Source: CAG-552 sp964516925
Lineage (GTDB): Bacteria; Bacillota; Clostridia; Christensenellales; Pumilibacteraceae
Length of the DNA stretch: 64,000 nt
Reading direction: 5' to 3'
Assembly (NCBI GenBank): GCA_964516925.1
Contig: CAZEXL010000006.1
Coordinates: 3,700-67,699, forward strand
The position numbers and the translations under genes were made by a program. Of this stretch, positions 32,978 through 41,509 are shown one piece after another. Position 1 is the stretch's first letter, and every line of letters starts with the position of its first letter. The notes beneath the pieces were generated by a model. The model saw nothing but the letters and a program-made list of their open reading frames with translations. It searched no databases and had not been told where the DNA came from.

Positions 32978-33202
32978 ATGACTGAACTGGTAGAATTTTT
33001 GGTAAAAGAAATTGTCGATGACAAAGAAAAAGTTAGTGTTGCTTTGAATGATGTGACAATTAATATCTCTGTTTCCAAGGATGATATGGGTAAGGTAATC
33101 GGCAAGCAAGGCAGAATTGCTAAGGCTATACGTACAATAGTTAAAGCCGCATCCGCTAAGGAAAACAAAAAATATATTGTAGAAATTCTTGAAGCGGAAT
33201 AG
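32978..33202 (+). CDS. khpA: KH-domain RNA-binding protein KhpA
   Basis: 74 residues forming a single KH domain with the GxxG loop in VIGKQGRIAKAIRTIVKA. KhpA, usually with KhpB, binds RNA and influences cell elongation and translation in Gram-positive bacteria. It starts 3 nt after rpsP. Length is normal for the UPF0109 family. Confidence 0.95.
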   Translation: MTELVEFLVKEIVDDKEKVSVALNDVTINISVSKDDMGKVIGKQGRIAKAIRTIVKAASAKENKKYIVEILEAE

Positions 33203-33259
33203 TTTTTGCAAACATGGGGATTGTTTTTACAGTCCCTATATTTGTATATTGGAGTGTTT

Positions 33260-33766
33260 ATGGAAAAAATAACCATCGGTGAGATTATAAAAGCCCAAGG
33301 AATTAAAGGTGAAGTTAAAATCAAGCCTCTTACTGACGATATCTTAAGATATAAAAAACTTAAACAGATAATTGTGTGTGAGGTGACTTACGATATAAAG
33401 TCGATGAGATTTAACGATGGCTTTGTGTATATTGCGCTAAGCGGAATAAATGATCGTACTGCGGCTGAAAAACTTATCGGAAAGGAAGTGGAAATTGCGC
33501 GTATTCACGCGGTAGATTTGCCTGAAAATGTATTTTTTATTTCCGATATAATCGGATGCGGGGTTTTTTATGAAAACGGATACAAAATAGGCGACGTCGA
33601 CTACGTTTATCAAAACGGAGCGGCGGACGTATATGAAGTCGTGGGAGAACGGCGCAAATTAATGTTTCCGTTTTTAAACAAAATAATAATATCCATAGAT
33701 ATTGAGAATAAGAAAATTATCGTAGACGAAAAAGAATTTGGTAAGGTGGTTGTATATGAAGATTAG
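33260..33766 (+). CDS. rimM: Ribosome maturation factor RimM
   Basis: 168 residues. The RimM N-domain starts ITIGEIIKAQGIKGEVKIKP; a PRC-barrel follows (about 95-168, VFFISDIIGCGVF and PFLNKIIISID). It assists 30S maturation around S19. The start is the ATG at 33260 with GGAG upstream rather than the frame opening at 33206. The 57-nt gap after khpA shows no feature. It overlaps trmD by 11 nt. Confidence 0.95.
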   Translation: MEKITIGEIIKAQGIKGEVKIKPLTDDILRYKKLKQIIVCEVTYDIKSMRFNDGFVYIALSGINDRTAAEKLIGKEVEIARIHAVDLPENVFFISDIIGCGVFYENGYKIGDVDYVYQNGAADVYEVVGERRKLMFPFLNKIIISIDIENKKIIVDEKEFGKVVVYED

Positions 33767-34427
33767 TGTATTGACGCTATTTCCTGAAATGTTTGAGCCG
33801 CTAAAGTGTAGCATAATAAAAAGAGCTACCGAAAAAAACGTTTTTGATCTTGATATTATTGATATTCGAAAATTTTCTTTAGATAAACACTCTAAATGCG
33901 ATGATGAACCGTTTGGCGGTGGGGCTGGCATGATTATGACTCCGCAGCCGTTATATGATGCTATAATGGCGGTTGATCCTTGCCATAATGCAACTAGAAT
34001 ATATATGTCGCCTAAAGGTAAGACGCTTGATGCAAAAATGGCAAAAAATATGGCAAGTAGCGGCGATTTGCTTATTCTTTGTGGACACTACGAAGGGATC
34101 GACCAAAGAATAATCGATCTTTGTATTGATACCGAGATATCAATAGGCGATTATGTTCTTACAGGCGGTGAGTTGCCGGCTATGGTATTGGTGGATTGCG
34201 TTTCAAGATTTATTCCCGGAACCATTAAAGAAGAATCGGCATACGGTGATTCTTTTAATGAAAATTTGCTTGAATATCCGCAATATACGCGTCCTAGAAG
34301 TTTTATGGGGCTTGAAGTTCCGGAAGTGTTGCTTAGCGGACATCATGAGAATATTGAAAAGTGGCGTAGGCAAAAATCGATAGAAGAAACTTTAAGGCTA
34401 CGACCGGATTTATTGGAGAAAAAATAA
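33756..34427 (+). CDS. trmD: tRNA (guanine-37-N1)-methyltransferase
   Basis: 223 residues, SPOUT fold. Key segments are MKISVLTLFPEMF, DEPFGGGAGMIM, LILCGHYEGIDQRIIDL (knot) and SIGDYVLTGGELPAM. It methylates G37 of tRNAs reading CNN and similar codons using SAM. The start is the ATG at 33756 with AAGGTGG upstream, inside rimM. The protein is slightly shorter than the 240-250 residues of many TrmD. rplS, which usually follows trmD, is not here; rbgA follows directly. Confidence 0.97.
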   Translation: MKISVLTLFPEMFEPLKCSIIKRATEKNVFDLDIIDIRKFSLDKHSKCDDEPFGGGAGMIMTPQPLYDAIMAVDPCHNATRIYMSPKGKTLDAKMAKNMASSGDLLILCGHYEGIDQRIIDLCIDTEISIGDYVLTGGELPAMVLVDCVSRFIPGTIKEESAYGDSFNENLLEYPQYTRPRSFMGLEVPEVLLSGHHENIEKWRRQKSIEETLRLRPDLLEKK

Positions 34428-35269
34428 TGAATTTACATTGGTTTCCAGGGCACATGACTAAGTCGCTGCGTATGATGCAGGAAAACGTAAAACTCGTTGA
34501 TTTAATTTTTTACGTTGTGGATGCTCGCGCGCCGCAAAGTTGTATTAATCCGGCATTTTCACCAATTATATTTAATAAAAAAACCATTTATATTCTTAAT
34601 AAGGCAGATATGGTTGAGGTGAAAGATTGTGCGTTTTGGGTAAACAAACTAAAATCGTTTGGCGACGATGCGATTGCGTTGAATAGTATATCGGCTAAAA
34701 GTTCTATGGCATTAGTGACGCTTGCCAAAAAATTATGCGGAGAAAAAATTGAAAAGTTCAAACAAAAAGGGATCAATACATCCATTCGCGCAATGGTTAT
34801 TGGTGTTCCTAATTGCGGTAAGAGTACCCTTATAAACAATTTGTGCGGTAAGGCTAGCGCTATAACCGGGAATAAAGCGGGGATTACAAGAGGCAAACAA
34901 TGGGTAAGAGTAGGCGATTATTTTGAAGTTCTTGATACGCCTGGTACGTTATATCCAAAATTATCAGATCAAACGGCTGCGGCGCATTTGGCTTTTATTG
35001 GGAGTATTAAAGACGAAGTAACCGATAAAAACGAACTGGCGTATTTGTTGATACAAGAACTTCTTAAAATCAATCCTGATATTGTTGCGCGTAAGTACAA
35101 TATTGATTTATCTGAGGATATTGAGCAAGTTGTGTCTGACATAGCCAGAAAAAAAGGTTGTTTGTCTAAAGGAAATTGCGTCGATATCGATAGAGTGTGT
35201 GTTGCAATTATCGACGATTTCCGCAAAGGACGAATCGGTAAAATTTGTCTTGATAAGGGCGAGTTATGA
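34427..35269 (+). CDS. rbgA: Ribosome biogenesis GTPase RbgA/YlqF
   Basis: 280 residues, circularly permuted GTPase. The order of motifs is G4 (YILNKADMVE) first, then G1 (GVPNCGKSTLINNL, about 127-140), then G3 (DTPGTLYP). It starts NLHWFPGHMTKSLRMM, typical of YlqF. It is required for late 50S assembly. It overlaps the trmD stop by one base and rnhB by 4 nt. Confidence 0.97.
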   Translation: MNLHWFPGHMTKSLRMMQENVKLVDLIFYVVDARAPQSCINPAFSPIIFNKKTIYILNKADMVEVKDCAFWVNKLKSFGDDAIALNSISAKSSMALVTLAKKLCGEKIEKFKQKGINTSIRAMVIGVPNCGKSTLINNLCGKASAITGNKAGITRGKQWVRVGDYFEVLDTPGTLYPKLSDQTAAAHLAFIGSIKDEVTDKNELAYLLIQELLKINPDIVARKYNIDLSEDIEQVVSDIARKKGCLSKGNCVDIDRVCVAIIDDFRKGRIGKICLDKGEL

Positions 35270-35850
35270 CAAAAGATTTATTTGATTTTGATTGTAATTA
35301 TTCATGCAAAATTGCTGGGTGTGACGAGGCAGGTCGTGGACCGTTGGCCGGACCTGTGGTTGTTGCCGCTTGCAAAATGCCGCTTGAATTTATAATCGAA
35401 GGGATTAACGATAGTAAGAAAATAACTTTCGAAAAGCGTGAAAAACTGTACGATAAAATCATTACTTGCGCAGACTATAGCATCGTTGCTATTGATGAGA
35501 ACGTTATCGATGAAATTAATATTTTGGAAGCTACTAAAAAGGCAATGCGAGAAAGTATTTTGTCTTTAAAAGACGTTGATTTAGTTTTGGTTGACGCTGT
35601 AAACTTGAATTTGACTGTTGGAATCGAATCGATCATAAAAGGCGACGCAAAAAGTTATAATATTGCGGCAGCATCGATTTTAGCTAAAGTTTATAGAGAT
35701 AGATTTATGTTGGAAATTGATAAAAAATATCCGCAATACGGATTCGCATCTCATAAGGGCTATGGTACGAAAGCGCACATTGAAGCGTTAAAAAAATACG
35801 GACCGTGCCCTATACATCGAAAAAGTTTTATAAAAAATATTATCTTTTAA
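35266..35850 (+). CDS. rnhB: Ribonuclease HII
   Basis: 194 residues. Catalytic segments are GCDEAGRGPLAGPVVVAA (Asp-Glu) and LVLVDAVNLN (Asp), with AAASILAKVYRDRFM and YGFASHKGYGTKAH completing the family signature. It removes ribonucleotides from DNA and RNA primers. It sits between rbgA and yraN, the normal order. Confidence 0.97.
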   Translation: MTKDLFDFDCNYSCKIAGCDEAGRGPLAGPVVVAACKMPLEFIIEGINDSKKITFEKREKLYDKIITCADYSIVAIDENVIDEINILEATKKAMRESILSLKDVDLVLVDAVNLNLTVGIESIIKGDAKSYNIAAASILAKVYRDRFMLEIDKKYPQYGFASHKGYGTKAHIEALKKYGPCPIHRKSFIKNIIF

Positions 35851-35869
35851 ATTTGTTGTTGTGTGATTT

Positions 35870-36232
35870 ATGAAAAATGAAAATAAAGAAAAAGGTATGT
35901 TTGGGGAGAATTTAGCTGTCAAATATCTTAAACAAAGTAACTTTGAAATAATTAAACGAAATTATAAGAATGATTACGGCGAGATAGATATCATTGCGGC
36001 GAAGGACGGATATTTGGTTTTTGTTGAAGTAAAAGCAAGAAGCTCATTAGACTTCGGGCAACCGGCAGAAGCTGTTAATATCCACAAAATACGCAAGATC
36101 AGTCAGGTTGCAAGTGCCTACATACATGCAAAGCGGTTATATGATTATCCTGTAAGATTTGACGTTATCGAAATTTGCGAAGGTAAGATAAATCATATAG
36201 AAAACGCATTCGACAGTTATATTCGTTACTAA
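35870..36232 (+). CDS. yraN: UPF0102 family endonuclease-like protein YraN
   Basis: 120 residues, restriction-endonuclease-like fold. GEIDIIAAKDGYLVFVEVKA gives the D-(x)n-ExK nuclease motif, and GENLAVKYLKQSNFEI opens the domain. The family's role is unknown; nuclease activity is an inference from the fold. No clear Shine-Dalgarno sequence is seen before the ATG at 35870. It is the last gene of the ylxM operon. Confidence 0.93.
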   Translation: MKNENKEKGMFGENLAVKYLKQSNFEIIKRNYKNDYGEIDIIAAKDGYLVFVEVKARSSLDFGQPAEAVNIHKIRKISQVASAYIHAKRLYDYPVRFDVIEICEGKINHIENAFDSYIRY

Positions 36233-36287
36233 ATAGTAACGTGTAACTTCCTTTTCGCATATGTAGAAGAATGGCGGAGGGAAGCGA

Positions 36288-37229
36288 TTGTTTACATTGC
36301 GTATAAATACAAGTAATTTAATTGAAAACGTACAACAATTAACGAGCAAAACGAAAGCTGAATTCTGCGCGGTTGTTAAAGCTAATGCATACGGGCACGG
36401 ATTGGAGATGGCGCGTTATTTAGATAAATATGTTTCCTGCTATGCCGTTGCTTGTGGTAACGAAGCTTTGATTTTGCGAGGCTACACCAAAAAGCCCATT
36501 TACGTGTTGTCTCCGTCGGAAGATATCGGTAAATCTGATATAATTTATTCCGTAACGTGTCTAAAAGACTTGATTCATAAACGTGTTTGCGTTAAAATAA
36601 ATACGGGCATGAATCGATTGGGAATTTTGCCGTCGCAATCTGAAGAATTTGTTAAATATTGTTTGAGATGTAAAATATCGATAGACAGCATTTATACGCA
36701 TTTTTCCGATGTAAATTATGCTCCCGTTCAATTTGAACGATTTATGAGTGTAAATGCCGATTTTAAACGTCACGCATGCGCAAGTAATTTTTTACAGTTA
36801 AGTGCGAATTATCATCTTGATATGGTAAGATGCGGATTGGCAATGTACGGTTATTGTGGCATGAAACCTATTTTGTCTGCTTATGCTCAAGTTTATAACG
36901 TTGTTAAAGTAAAAAAAGGTGAAAAAATCGGTTATAAAAAAGAAGCTAAGCGAGACATGACCGTTGCTATTGTCGGAGTCGGATATGCTGATGCATTAAA
37001 AAGGCAAGAGCAAGCCTTTTTTGTTGACGAAAAAGTTTGTTTTACCGTTGGCGATATTTGTATGGATATGTGCTTAATCGACGTTAGCGGACTTGACGTT
37101 AAGCCCGGTGATACGATAGAATATTTAGGCGCACACATTTGTGCTGAGGACGTTGCTAAAAGAAACAACACAATCGTTTACGATATTCTTACTTCGTTTG
37201 GAAGTAGGTGTAGGAGAGTTTATGAATAA
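36288..37229 (+). CDS. alr: Alanine racemase, compact form, TTG start
   Basis: 313 residues, 50-70 shorter than usual alanine racemases. The PLP lysine is in AVVKANAYGHG (about residue 31), the barrel motif INTGMNRLGI follows, and the C-terminal domain has KIGYKKEA (catalytic tyrosine region), VGVGYADAL and FTVGDICMDMCLID. The length loss is mainly in the first barrel strands, where helices between KANAYGHG and INTGMNRLG are shortened. The start is TTG (36288) with GGAGG 8 nt upstream. D-alanine for peptidoglycan is the expected product. It overlaps the next gene by 8 nt. Confidence 0.88.
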   Translation: MFTLRINTSNLIENVQQLTSKTKAEFCAVVKANAYGHGLEMARYLDKYVSCYAVACGNEALILRGYTKKPIYVLSPSEDIGKSDIIYSVTCLKDLIHKRVCVKINTGMNRLGILPSQSEEFVKYCLRCKISIDSIYTHFSDVNYAPVQFERFMSVNADFKRHACASNFLQLSANYHLDMVRCGLAMYGYCGMKPILSAYAQVYNVVKVKKGEKIGYKKEAKRDMTVAIVGVGYADALKRQEQAFFVDEKVCFTVGDICMDMCLIDVSGLDVKPGDTIEYLGAHICAEDVAKRNNTIVYDILTSFGSRCRRVYE

Positions 37230-37740
37230 AAAAGAACTGAGGAAAAAATTTTCATTAATAAGAAAATCTATCGAAAATAAAAGCGAAAAAGATTTTCTTA
37301 TATCGCAAAAGCTGCAAAATATAATCGATAATTACGAGACGTTTTTTACCTACGTTTCTTTCGGGAGCGAGGTTTGTACGCATGAAATTATCAAAAATAA
37401 TATCGATAAGGTCTATATCCCGTATACTAACGGCGGAGAAATGAAATGCTTGAAATATGTTGGTGGTGAGCTTAATGCGGACAAGCTTGGAAATCTTTCT
37501 ACAAATTCGTACGGAAGCGAGGGGAGTCCGACTCTTACAATCGTGCCTATGTTAGCCTTCGATTCGGCTTGCTATCGATTGGGATATGGCGGAGGATACT
37601 ACGACAGGTTTTTGTCGTCGGCGATTACCGTAAAAATCGGAATTGCATACGACGAACAATTTACCGATGAAACTTTTGCCGAGATATTTGATGTACCGCT
37701 TGACATGATTATTACGCCTACAAAACTATACAGGAAATAG
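37222..37740 (+). CDS. 5-formyltetrahydrofolate cyclo-ligase
   Basis: 172 residues. MNKKELRKKFSLIRKSI opens the domain, and the C-terminal signature LGYGGGYYDRFLS (about 123-135) binds ATP. It converts 5-formyl-THF to 5,10-methenyl-THF. The start is the ATG at 37222 with AGGAGAG upstream, inside the end of alr. rsmD follows after 3 nt. Confidence 0.94.
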   Translation: MNKKELRKKFSLIRKSIENKSEKDFLISQKLQNIIDNYETFFTYVSFGSEVCTHEIIKNNIDKVYIPYTNGGEMKCLKYVGGELNADKLGNLSTNSYGSEGSPTLTIVPMLAFDSACYRLGYGGGYYDRFLSSAITVKIGIAYDEQFTDETFAEIFDVPLDMIITPTKLYRK

Positions 37741-37743
37741 CAT

Positions 37744-38295
37744 ATGAGAGTTATTTCAGGGGAATTTAAAGGCAAGAAACTGTTTGCGCCGGATGGTAAT
37801 GGCGTGCGACCGACTACCGATAGAATAAAAGAGACTGTTTTTAATATCTTAACTTCCAAGTCGGATTTTAACGATGCAAAAGTGTTGGATTTGTTTTCCG
37901 GCAGTGGCGCCTTGGGAATCGAGGCGTTAAGCCGTGGAGCACGTTCGGTTGTGTTCGTTGATAAAAGCAAAGATAGCATAGAACTAACCAAAAAAAATCT
38001 TGCTCACGTCGGAGTAAGTGCCGAGATATACAATACCGATTTCAGAATTGCGTTAAAAAAGCTTGGTGGTAGGGCGTTTGATTTTATTTTTCTGGATCCG
38101 CCATATTTCGGTGACAACGAACAAGAAATTTTTGAATTAATTCAAAAATACGATTTATTGACAGAAAGCGGCATAATTTTTTTAGAACATTCTTCCAAAA
38201 TCGACTTGCCGAATATCGGAGAAAAATATATAATAGATACCAGAAGTTGCGGCAGTACTTCGATCACTTTTTTACAAAGGAGAGAAAGCATATGA
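37744..38295 (+). CDS. rsmD: 16S rRNA (guanine-966-N2)-methyltransferase RsmD
   Basis: 183 residues. RVISGEFKGKKLFAP and RPTTDRIKETVFNIL at the N-terminus, a SAM-binding loop in VLDLFSGSGALGIEALSRG, and the catalytic DPPY in FIFLDPPYFGDN. It methylates G966 of 16S rRNA. It is normally paired with coaD, which here overlaps its stop by 4 nt. Confidence 0.96.
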   Translation: MRVISGEFKGKKLFAPDGNGVRPTTDRIKETVFNILTSKSDFNDAKVLDLFSGSGALGIEALSRGARSVVFVDKSKDSIELTKKNLAHVGVSAEIYNTDFRIALKKLGGRAFDFIFLDPPYFGDNEQEIFELIQKYDLLTESGIIFLEHSSKIDLPNIGEKYIIDTRSCGSTSITFLQRRESI

Positions 38296-38771
38296 GAACT
38301 GCGGTTTTTGCAGGATCGTTTGACCCGTTTACTCTTGGACATAAAGACATAGTTTTACGAGCTGCTAAGCTTTTTGATCGCATAATAGTTGCGGTTGCCG
38401 AAGATACGGGGAAAAAGACGCGTTCACTATCGGACAGAAAACGAATTATCACTTTATCTCTAGACGGAGTGGAAAACGTTGAGATCGTCACGTTTAGTGG
38501 TTTGTTGACTGATTTTATGAAAGAAAGCGGGCATACGATTTTGATCAGGGGTGTTCGCAACGCTATGGATTTTGATTATGAATCTTCATTGATGAGTGTA
38601 TATCGTTCGCTTTACAAAGAGATTGAATTTATTTTATTGCCGTCTAAAAGTGAACTTTCACACGTTAGCAGCACGGTGGTCAGAGAGCTTTTAAAAATCG
38701 GAGCCGATACGAAAGATTATTTAGATACCAAAGCAGAAAAATTTACGAGAAGTTTGTATTTGGAGAAATAA
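38292..38771 (+). CDS. coaD: Phosphopantetheine adenylyltransferase
   Basis: 159 residues. The nucleotidyltransferase signature AVFAGSFDPFTLGHKDIVLR (T/HxGH) opens the protein, and ILIRGVRNAMDFDYE and SHVSSTVVREL are the other conserved parts. It makes dephospho-CoA from ATP and 4'-phosphopantetheine. The start is the ATG at 38292 with AAAGGAGAGAAA upstream. It overlaps the next gene by one base. Confidence 0.97.
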   Translation: MRTAVFAGSFDPFTLGHKDIVLRAAKLFDRIIVAVAEDTGKKTRSLSDRKRIITLSLDGVENVEIVTFSGLLTDFMKESGHTILIRGVRNAMDFDYESSLMSVYRSLYKEIEFILLPSKSELSHVSSTVVRELLKIGADTKDYLDTKAEKFTRSLYLEK

Positions 38772-39214
38772 TGAATTCGGTAACGCTTTTGGGGCTTTTG
38801 GAAGACGAGTTTTTTGATCAAAAAGGATATCTTCGAAGAAAAGTGGATTTAAATCGTTGTGTTGCGTTGTTGCAAGAGCTAAGGAGCGTATTGTCAGAAG
38901 ACGTTTTTAAGGCTCAAGAAATTATTGCGAAGAAAGAAAATATTCTTAAAAACGCCGATGCTGTTGCAAAAAATATGATTCTCGATGCGGAGAAAAAAGC
39001 AAAAAAAATGGCAGAACATAACGAGGTTTTTCAAATCGCAAATGCCGAAGCTCAAAAGCTTATGAATAAAGCAAAAATACAACGCGACGTTTTAATAGAT
39101 AAAACTAAGATTCATTTAGAGTCGATATTTGATCAGGCGGAACAGATTTTAGTTAGCTTAATAAACGTCATTCGTAAAAATAGGCAAGAATTAAAATCGA
39201 TCAATTTTAATTAG
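38771..39214 (+). CDS. Coiled-coil, DivIVA/ATPase-H-like protein
   Basis: 147 residues, mostly helical. Residues about 40-135 form a continuous Lys/Glu/Ala-rich coiled coil (KKENILKNADAVAKNMILD and ILDAEKKAKKMAEHNE) like that in proteins loosely annotated as ATPase or V-type ATPase subunit H next to coaD in Clostridia. No catalytic motif is visible. A structural or cell-division-scaffold role is possible, but this is inference. It starts on the coaD stop. Confidence 0.7.
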   Translation: MNSVTLLGLLEDEFFDQKGYLRRKVDLNRCVALLQELRSVLSEDVFKAQEIIAKKENILKNADAVAKNMILDAEKKAKKMAEHNEVFQIANAEAQKLMNKAKIQRDVLIDKTKIHLESIFDQAEQILVSLINVIRKNRQELKSINFN

Positions 39215-39235
39215 TCTCGCTAAGGGGAGAACTTT

Positions 39236-40225
39236 ATGTACGAAAGAATAAAAAAAATACCTACGGCAGAAGAGGTTAAAAATAGGTATCGTATTACAAA
39301 CTGCCAATGTAAAAATGAATTCGACTATAAACTTAAAGAAGTTTTTACGTGTGGGAGTAAACTTTTACTTATCGTCGGGCCGTGTTCTGCTGATGATTAT
39401 TCTGCAGTTTTAAAATATTGCGAAAAGCTAAAACGCATAGCTGAAAAAGTAGAAGATAAAATATTTATCGTGCCCAGGATTTATACGACTAAACCTCGGT
39501 CGGAGGCCGGTGCGTATAAAGGGATTTTGCATTCTCCCGACGGAGTTACTGCGAATTTTTGTGAGGGAATTTTTTCGGCAAGAAAGCTTATGGTTGACGT
39601 TGCGGAGAAGTTTAATTTTTTTGCCGCCGATGAAATGTTGTATCCCGAGTTTTATCAGTATTTTGATGATCTGGTCTCGTACATTACGATTGGTGCGCGT
39701 TCGTCGGAAGATCAATTACATCGGCTTATGGCGAGTTGTATGGACGTGCCTGTAGGGATAAAAAATCCGACTAACGGAAATCTTAAAAGTTTGGCGCAAG
39801 CAATTAAAATTGTTAATTCAAAAAATGATTTTGGTATTAACGGCTATGAAGTTGTTTCGAGTGGCAATAAATTTGCACATGCGATTTTGCGAGGCTTTAT
39901 TGACCAAAACGGTAAGATGAATGCGAACTATTCGGATTTTTTCATAGAGCAATACATAAATTATTGCAATGAATTGAAAGTCGATTCAAATATAATTATA
40001 GATTGCAATCATTGTAATAGCGGAAAGGATTATAATTTGGAATCTCAAATCGCTATAGAAATGTTGACAAAAAATCCCCGAAAAATAAGGGGGCTTATGA
40101 TAGAGAGTTATTTACTGGACGGAAAACAAGGATGTAAAAAAGAGGTCGGTAAGTCTCTTACCGACGGTTGTTTGGGAATAGAAAAGACCGAAAGATTAAT
40201 TTATGAAATTGCCGAAAAGGTATGA
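39236..40225 (+). CDS. 3-deoxy-7-phosphoheptulonate synthase (class I, AroG-like)
   Basis: 329 residues, somewhat shorter than E. coli AroG (350). Recognisable AroG-family segments are LLIVGPCSADD, VPRIYTTKPRS, GARSSEDQLHRLMAS, DVPVGIKNPTNGN and IIDCNHCNSGKDYN, with metal ligands Cys, His, Glu and Asp expected. It condenses PEP and erythrose 4-phosphate, entering the shikimate pathway. AAGGGGAGAACTTT precedes the ATG. No other aromatic-pathway gene is close. Its last codons form half of a terminator palindrome shared with tmcAL. The assignment to AroG/F/H rather than KdsA rests on ARSSE and the NHCNS motif. Confidence 0.87.
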   Translation: MYERIKKIPTAEEVKNRYRITNCQCKNEFDYKLKEVFTCGSKLLLIVGPCSADDYSAVLKYCEKLKRIAEKVEDKIFIVPRIYTTKPRSEAGAYKGILHSPDGVTANFCEGIFSARKLMVDVAEKFNFFAADEMLYPEFYQYFDDLVSYITIGARSSEDQLHRLMASCMDVPVGIKNPTNGNLKSLAQAIKIVNSKNDFGINGYEVVSSGNKFAHAILRGFIDQNGKMNANYSDFFIEQYINYCNELKVDSNIIIDCNHCNSGKDYNLESQIAIEMLTKNPRKIRGLMIESYLLDGKQGCKKEVGKSLTDGCLGIEKTERLIYEIAEKV

Positions 40226-40249
40226 TTAGACAATAATCATACCTTTTTT
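40215..40249. terminator. Bidirectional terminator built from the ends of two convergent genes
   Basis: AAAAGGTATGATTA (40215-40228) and TAATCATACCTTTT (40234-40247) pair perfectly over 14 bp with a 5-nt loop. T-runs follow in both directions. The left arm contains the aroG-like TGA (40223-40225) and the tmcAL stop (40226-40228). Confidence 0.93.
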
Positions 40250-41380
40250 ATAGTATTGGTTTGCGTTTTCATGTGAAATAAGAGAATATAAATCGTCGGC
40301 AAAAGCATCTATCATAACACTGTTATTGTTTGTATAATCACGGACAGCGTCGGAATTTCGAGTTATGATGTGGCCGTTAAAATTATTTAAATGAGGTTTA
40401 AACTCGTTTTTGATGCCTAAAACCCTAGTTCTTATGTTGGTTATGTCTGACATAACTTGTTTTGTGATTCCGAGTGCGGCATATAAAAAGATTCGTTTTA
40501 ATCTTGCATAAGTGTATCGTTTTGTTTTTAGTTTTTCTAACGCTTCGTATGCGGACGGGAGTTCTGAAGCTTTTTTTATTGCAAATTCTAAACCTTGTTC
40601 TACGTCGGGGATGTTCTGCAAATCTTGTAAAGATAGTTTTCTTAATGCATACAACACGATATAGTCAAAAAGAGTCCTGTCTAAAATTTGTTTTTTGCAA
40701 TTTTCGAGCATGAGCTTTGGTAGGTATTTTTCTACGTCTTTATCAAAACCTGTGTTTATGCGATTTCTGATTGCGCTTGCCGATGCAAAGTCGCCGTTTA
40801 AGTTGTTATTGTTATAACCGTTGTCGCAACGCTTAAACGGCATAGGTTTTATCTTAGTTCCCTTTAATGCAGAAATATATTCAACGGCCAAGATGTTATT
40901 CGGACGTGAAAGAATTTCTCTGTACGTCTGAGCATCTTTTGATAGTTTGGCAATTGCATTTACTATTGCGTTTGGATAGGAAATTCCCGTTGAAAGTTCT
41001 TCCTTAATAACGGTATTAAATTCAGTATTGTTTTTTAATTCTGCAATTTTATATAATGCATCGGTGTTGTCCGTTTCTACGCCGAAAGCGAGGGAAGTAA
41101 CTCCGTTAATGTTTTTTAAAATCCGAACGCCGCCTTTTGCAAAGTTCTCGGCGGATAAAGTCGAAAATATCGTGGGTAATTGCACAACGGCATCGGCGCC
41201 GTTTTGAAGCGCGACGAGTGTTCGAATAAATTTATTAACGCAGGCAGGTTCTGCGCGCTGAACAAACGGTCCGCTCATAATGCAAATTATCGGCTCGTCT
41301 GTAATTTTGCGTATTTGTTCGAGAATATATTTATGTCCGTTATGAAAAGGATTAAATTCGCATATTAAACCTACGCTCAT
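40226..41380 (-). CDS. tmcAL: tRNA(Met) cytidine acetate ligase TmcAL (YlbM)
   Basis: 384 residues. The N-terminal nucleotidyltransferase motif GLICEFNPFHNGHKYIL (HxGH) and IICIMSGPFVQRAEP are typical of TmcAL. The protein forms N4-acetylcytidine at C34 of elongator tRNA-Met from acetate and ATP. It is divergent from pta-ackA, which interconverts acetyl-CoA, acetyl phosphate and acetate, so its substrate is made next door. Its stop codon abuts the DAHP synthase stop. rsmD-coaD-tmcAL-pta-ackA is a common Clostridia order, here interrupted by the DAHP synthase. Confidence 0.95.
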   Translation of the reverse strand: MSVGLICEFNPFHNGHKYILEQIRKITDEPIICIMSGPFVQRAEPACVNKFIRTLVALQNGADAVVQLPTIFSTLSAENFAKGGVRILKNINGVTSLAFGVETDNTDALYKIAELKNNTEFNTVIKEELSTGISYPNAIVNAIAKLSKDAQTYREILSRPNNILAVEYISALKGTKIKPMPFKRCDNGYNNNNLNGDFASASAIRNRINTGFDKDVEKYLPKLMLENCKKQILDRTLFDYIVLYALRKLSLQDLQNIPDVEQGLEFAIKKASELPSAYEALEKLKTKRYTYARLKRIFLYAALGITKQVMSDITNIRTRVLGIKNEFKPHLNNFNGHIITRNSDAVRDYTNNNSVMIDAFADDLYSLISHENANQYYKKGMIIV

Positions 41381-41424
41381 TTATAAATTTCTCCTTAAAA
41401 ATCTCTCAATCAACCCTTAAATAA

Positions 41425-41453
41425 TTTACAACTAAAAAAGATTGTGGTATAAT
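41425..41453 (+). promoter_or_regulatory. Promoter of pta-ackA
   Basis: TTTACA (41425-41430), 17 nt, TATAAT (41448-41453). Confidence 0.85.
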
Positions 41454-41509
41454 TATAACACAAAGGTTTTGAAATTACAAACTCAAATACCGTAATCAAG
41501 GAGATTATT

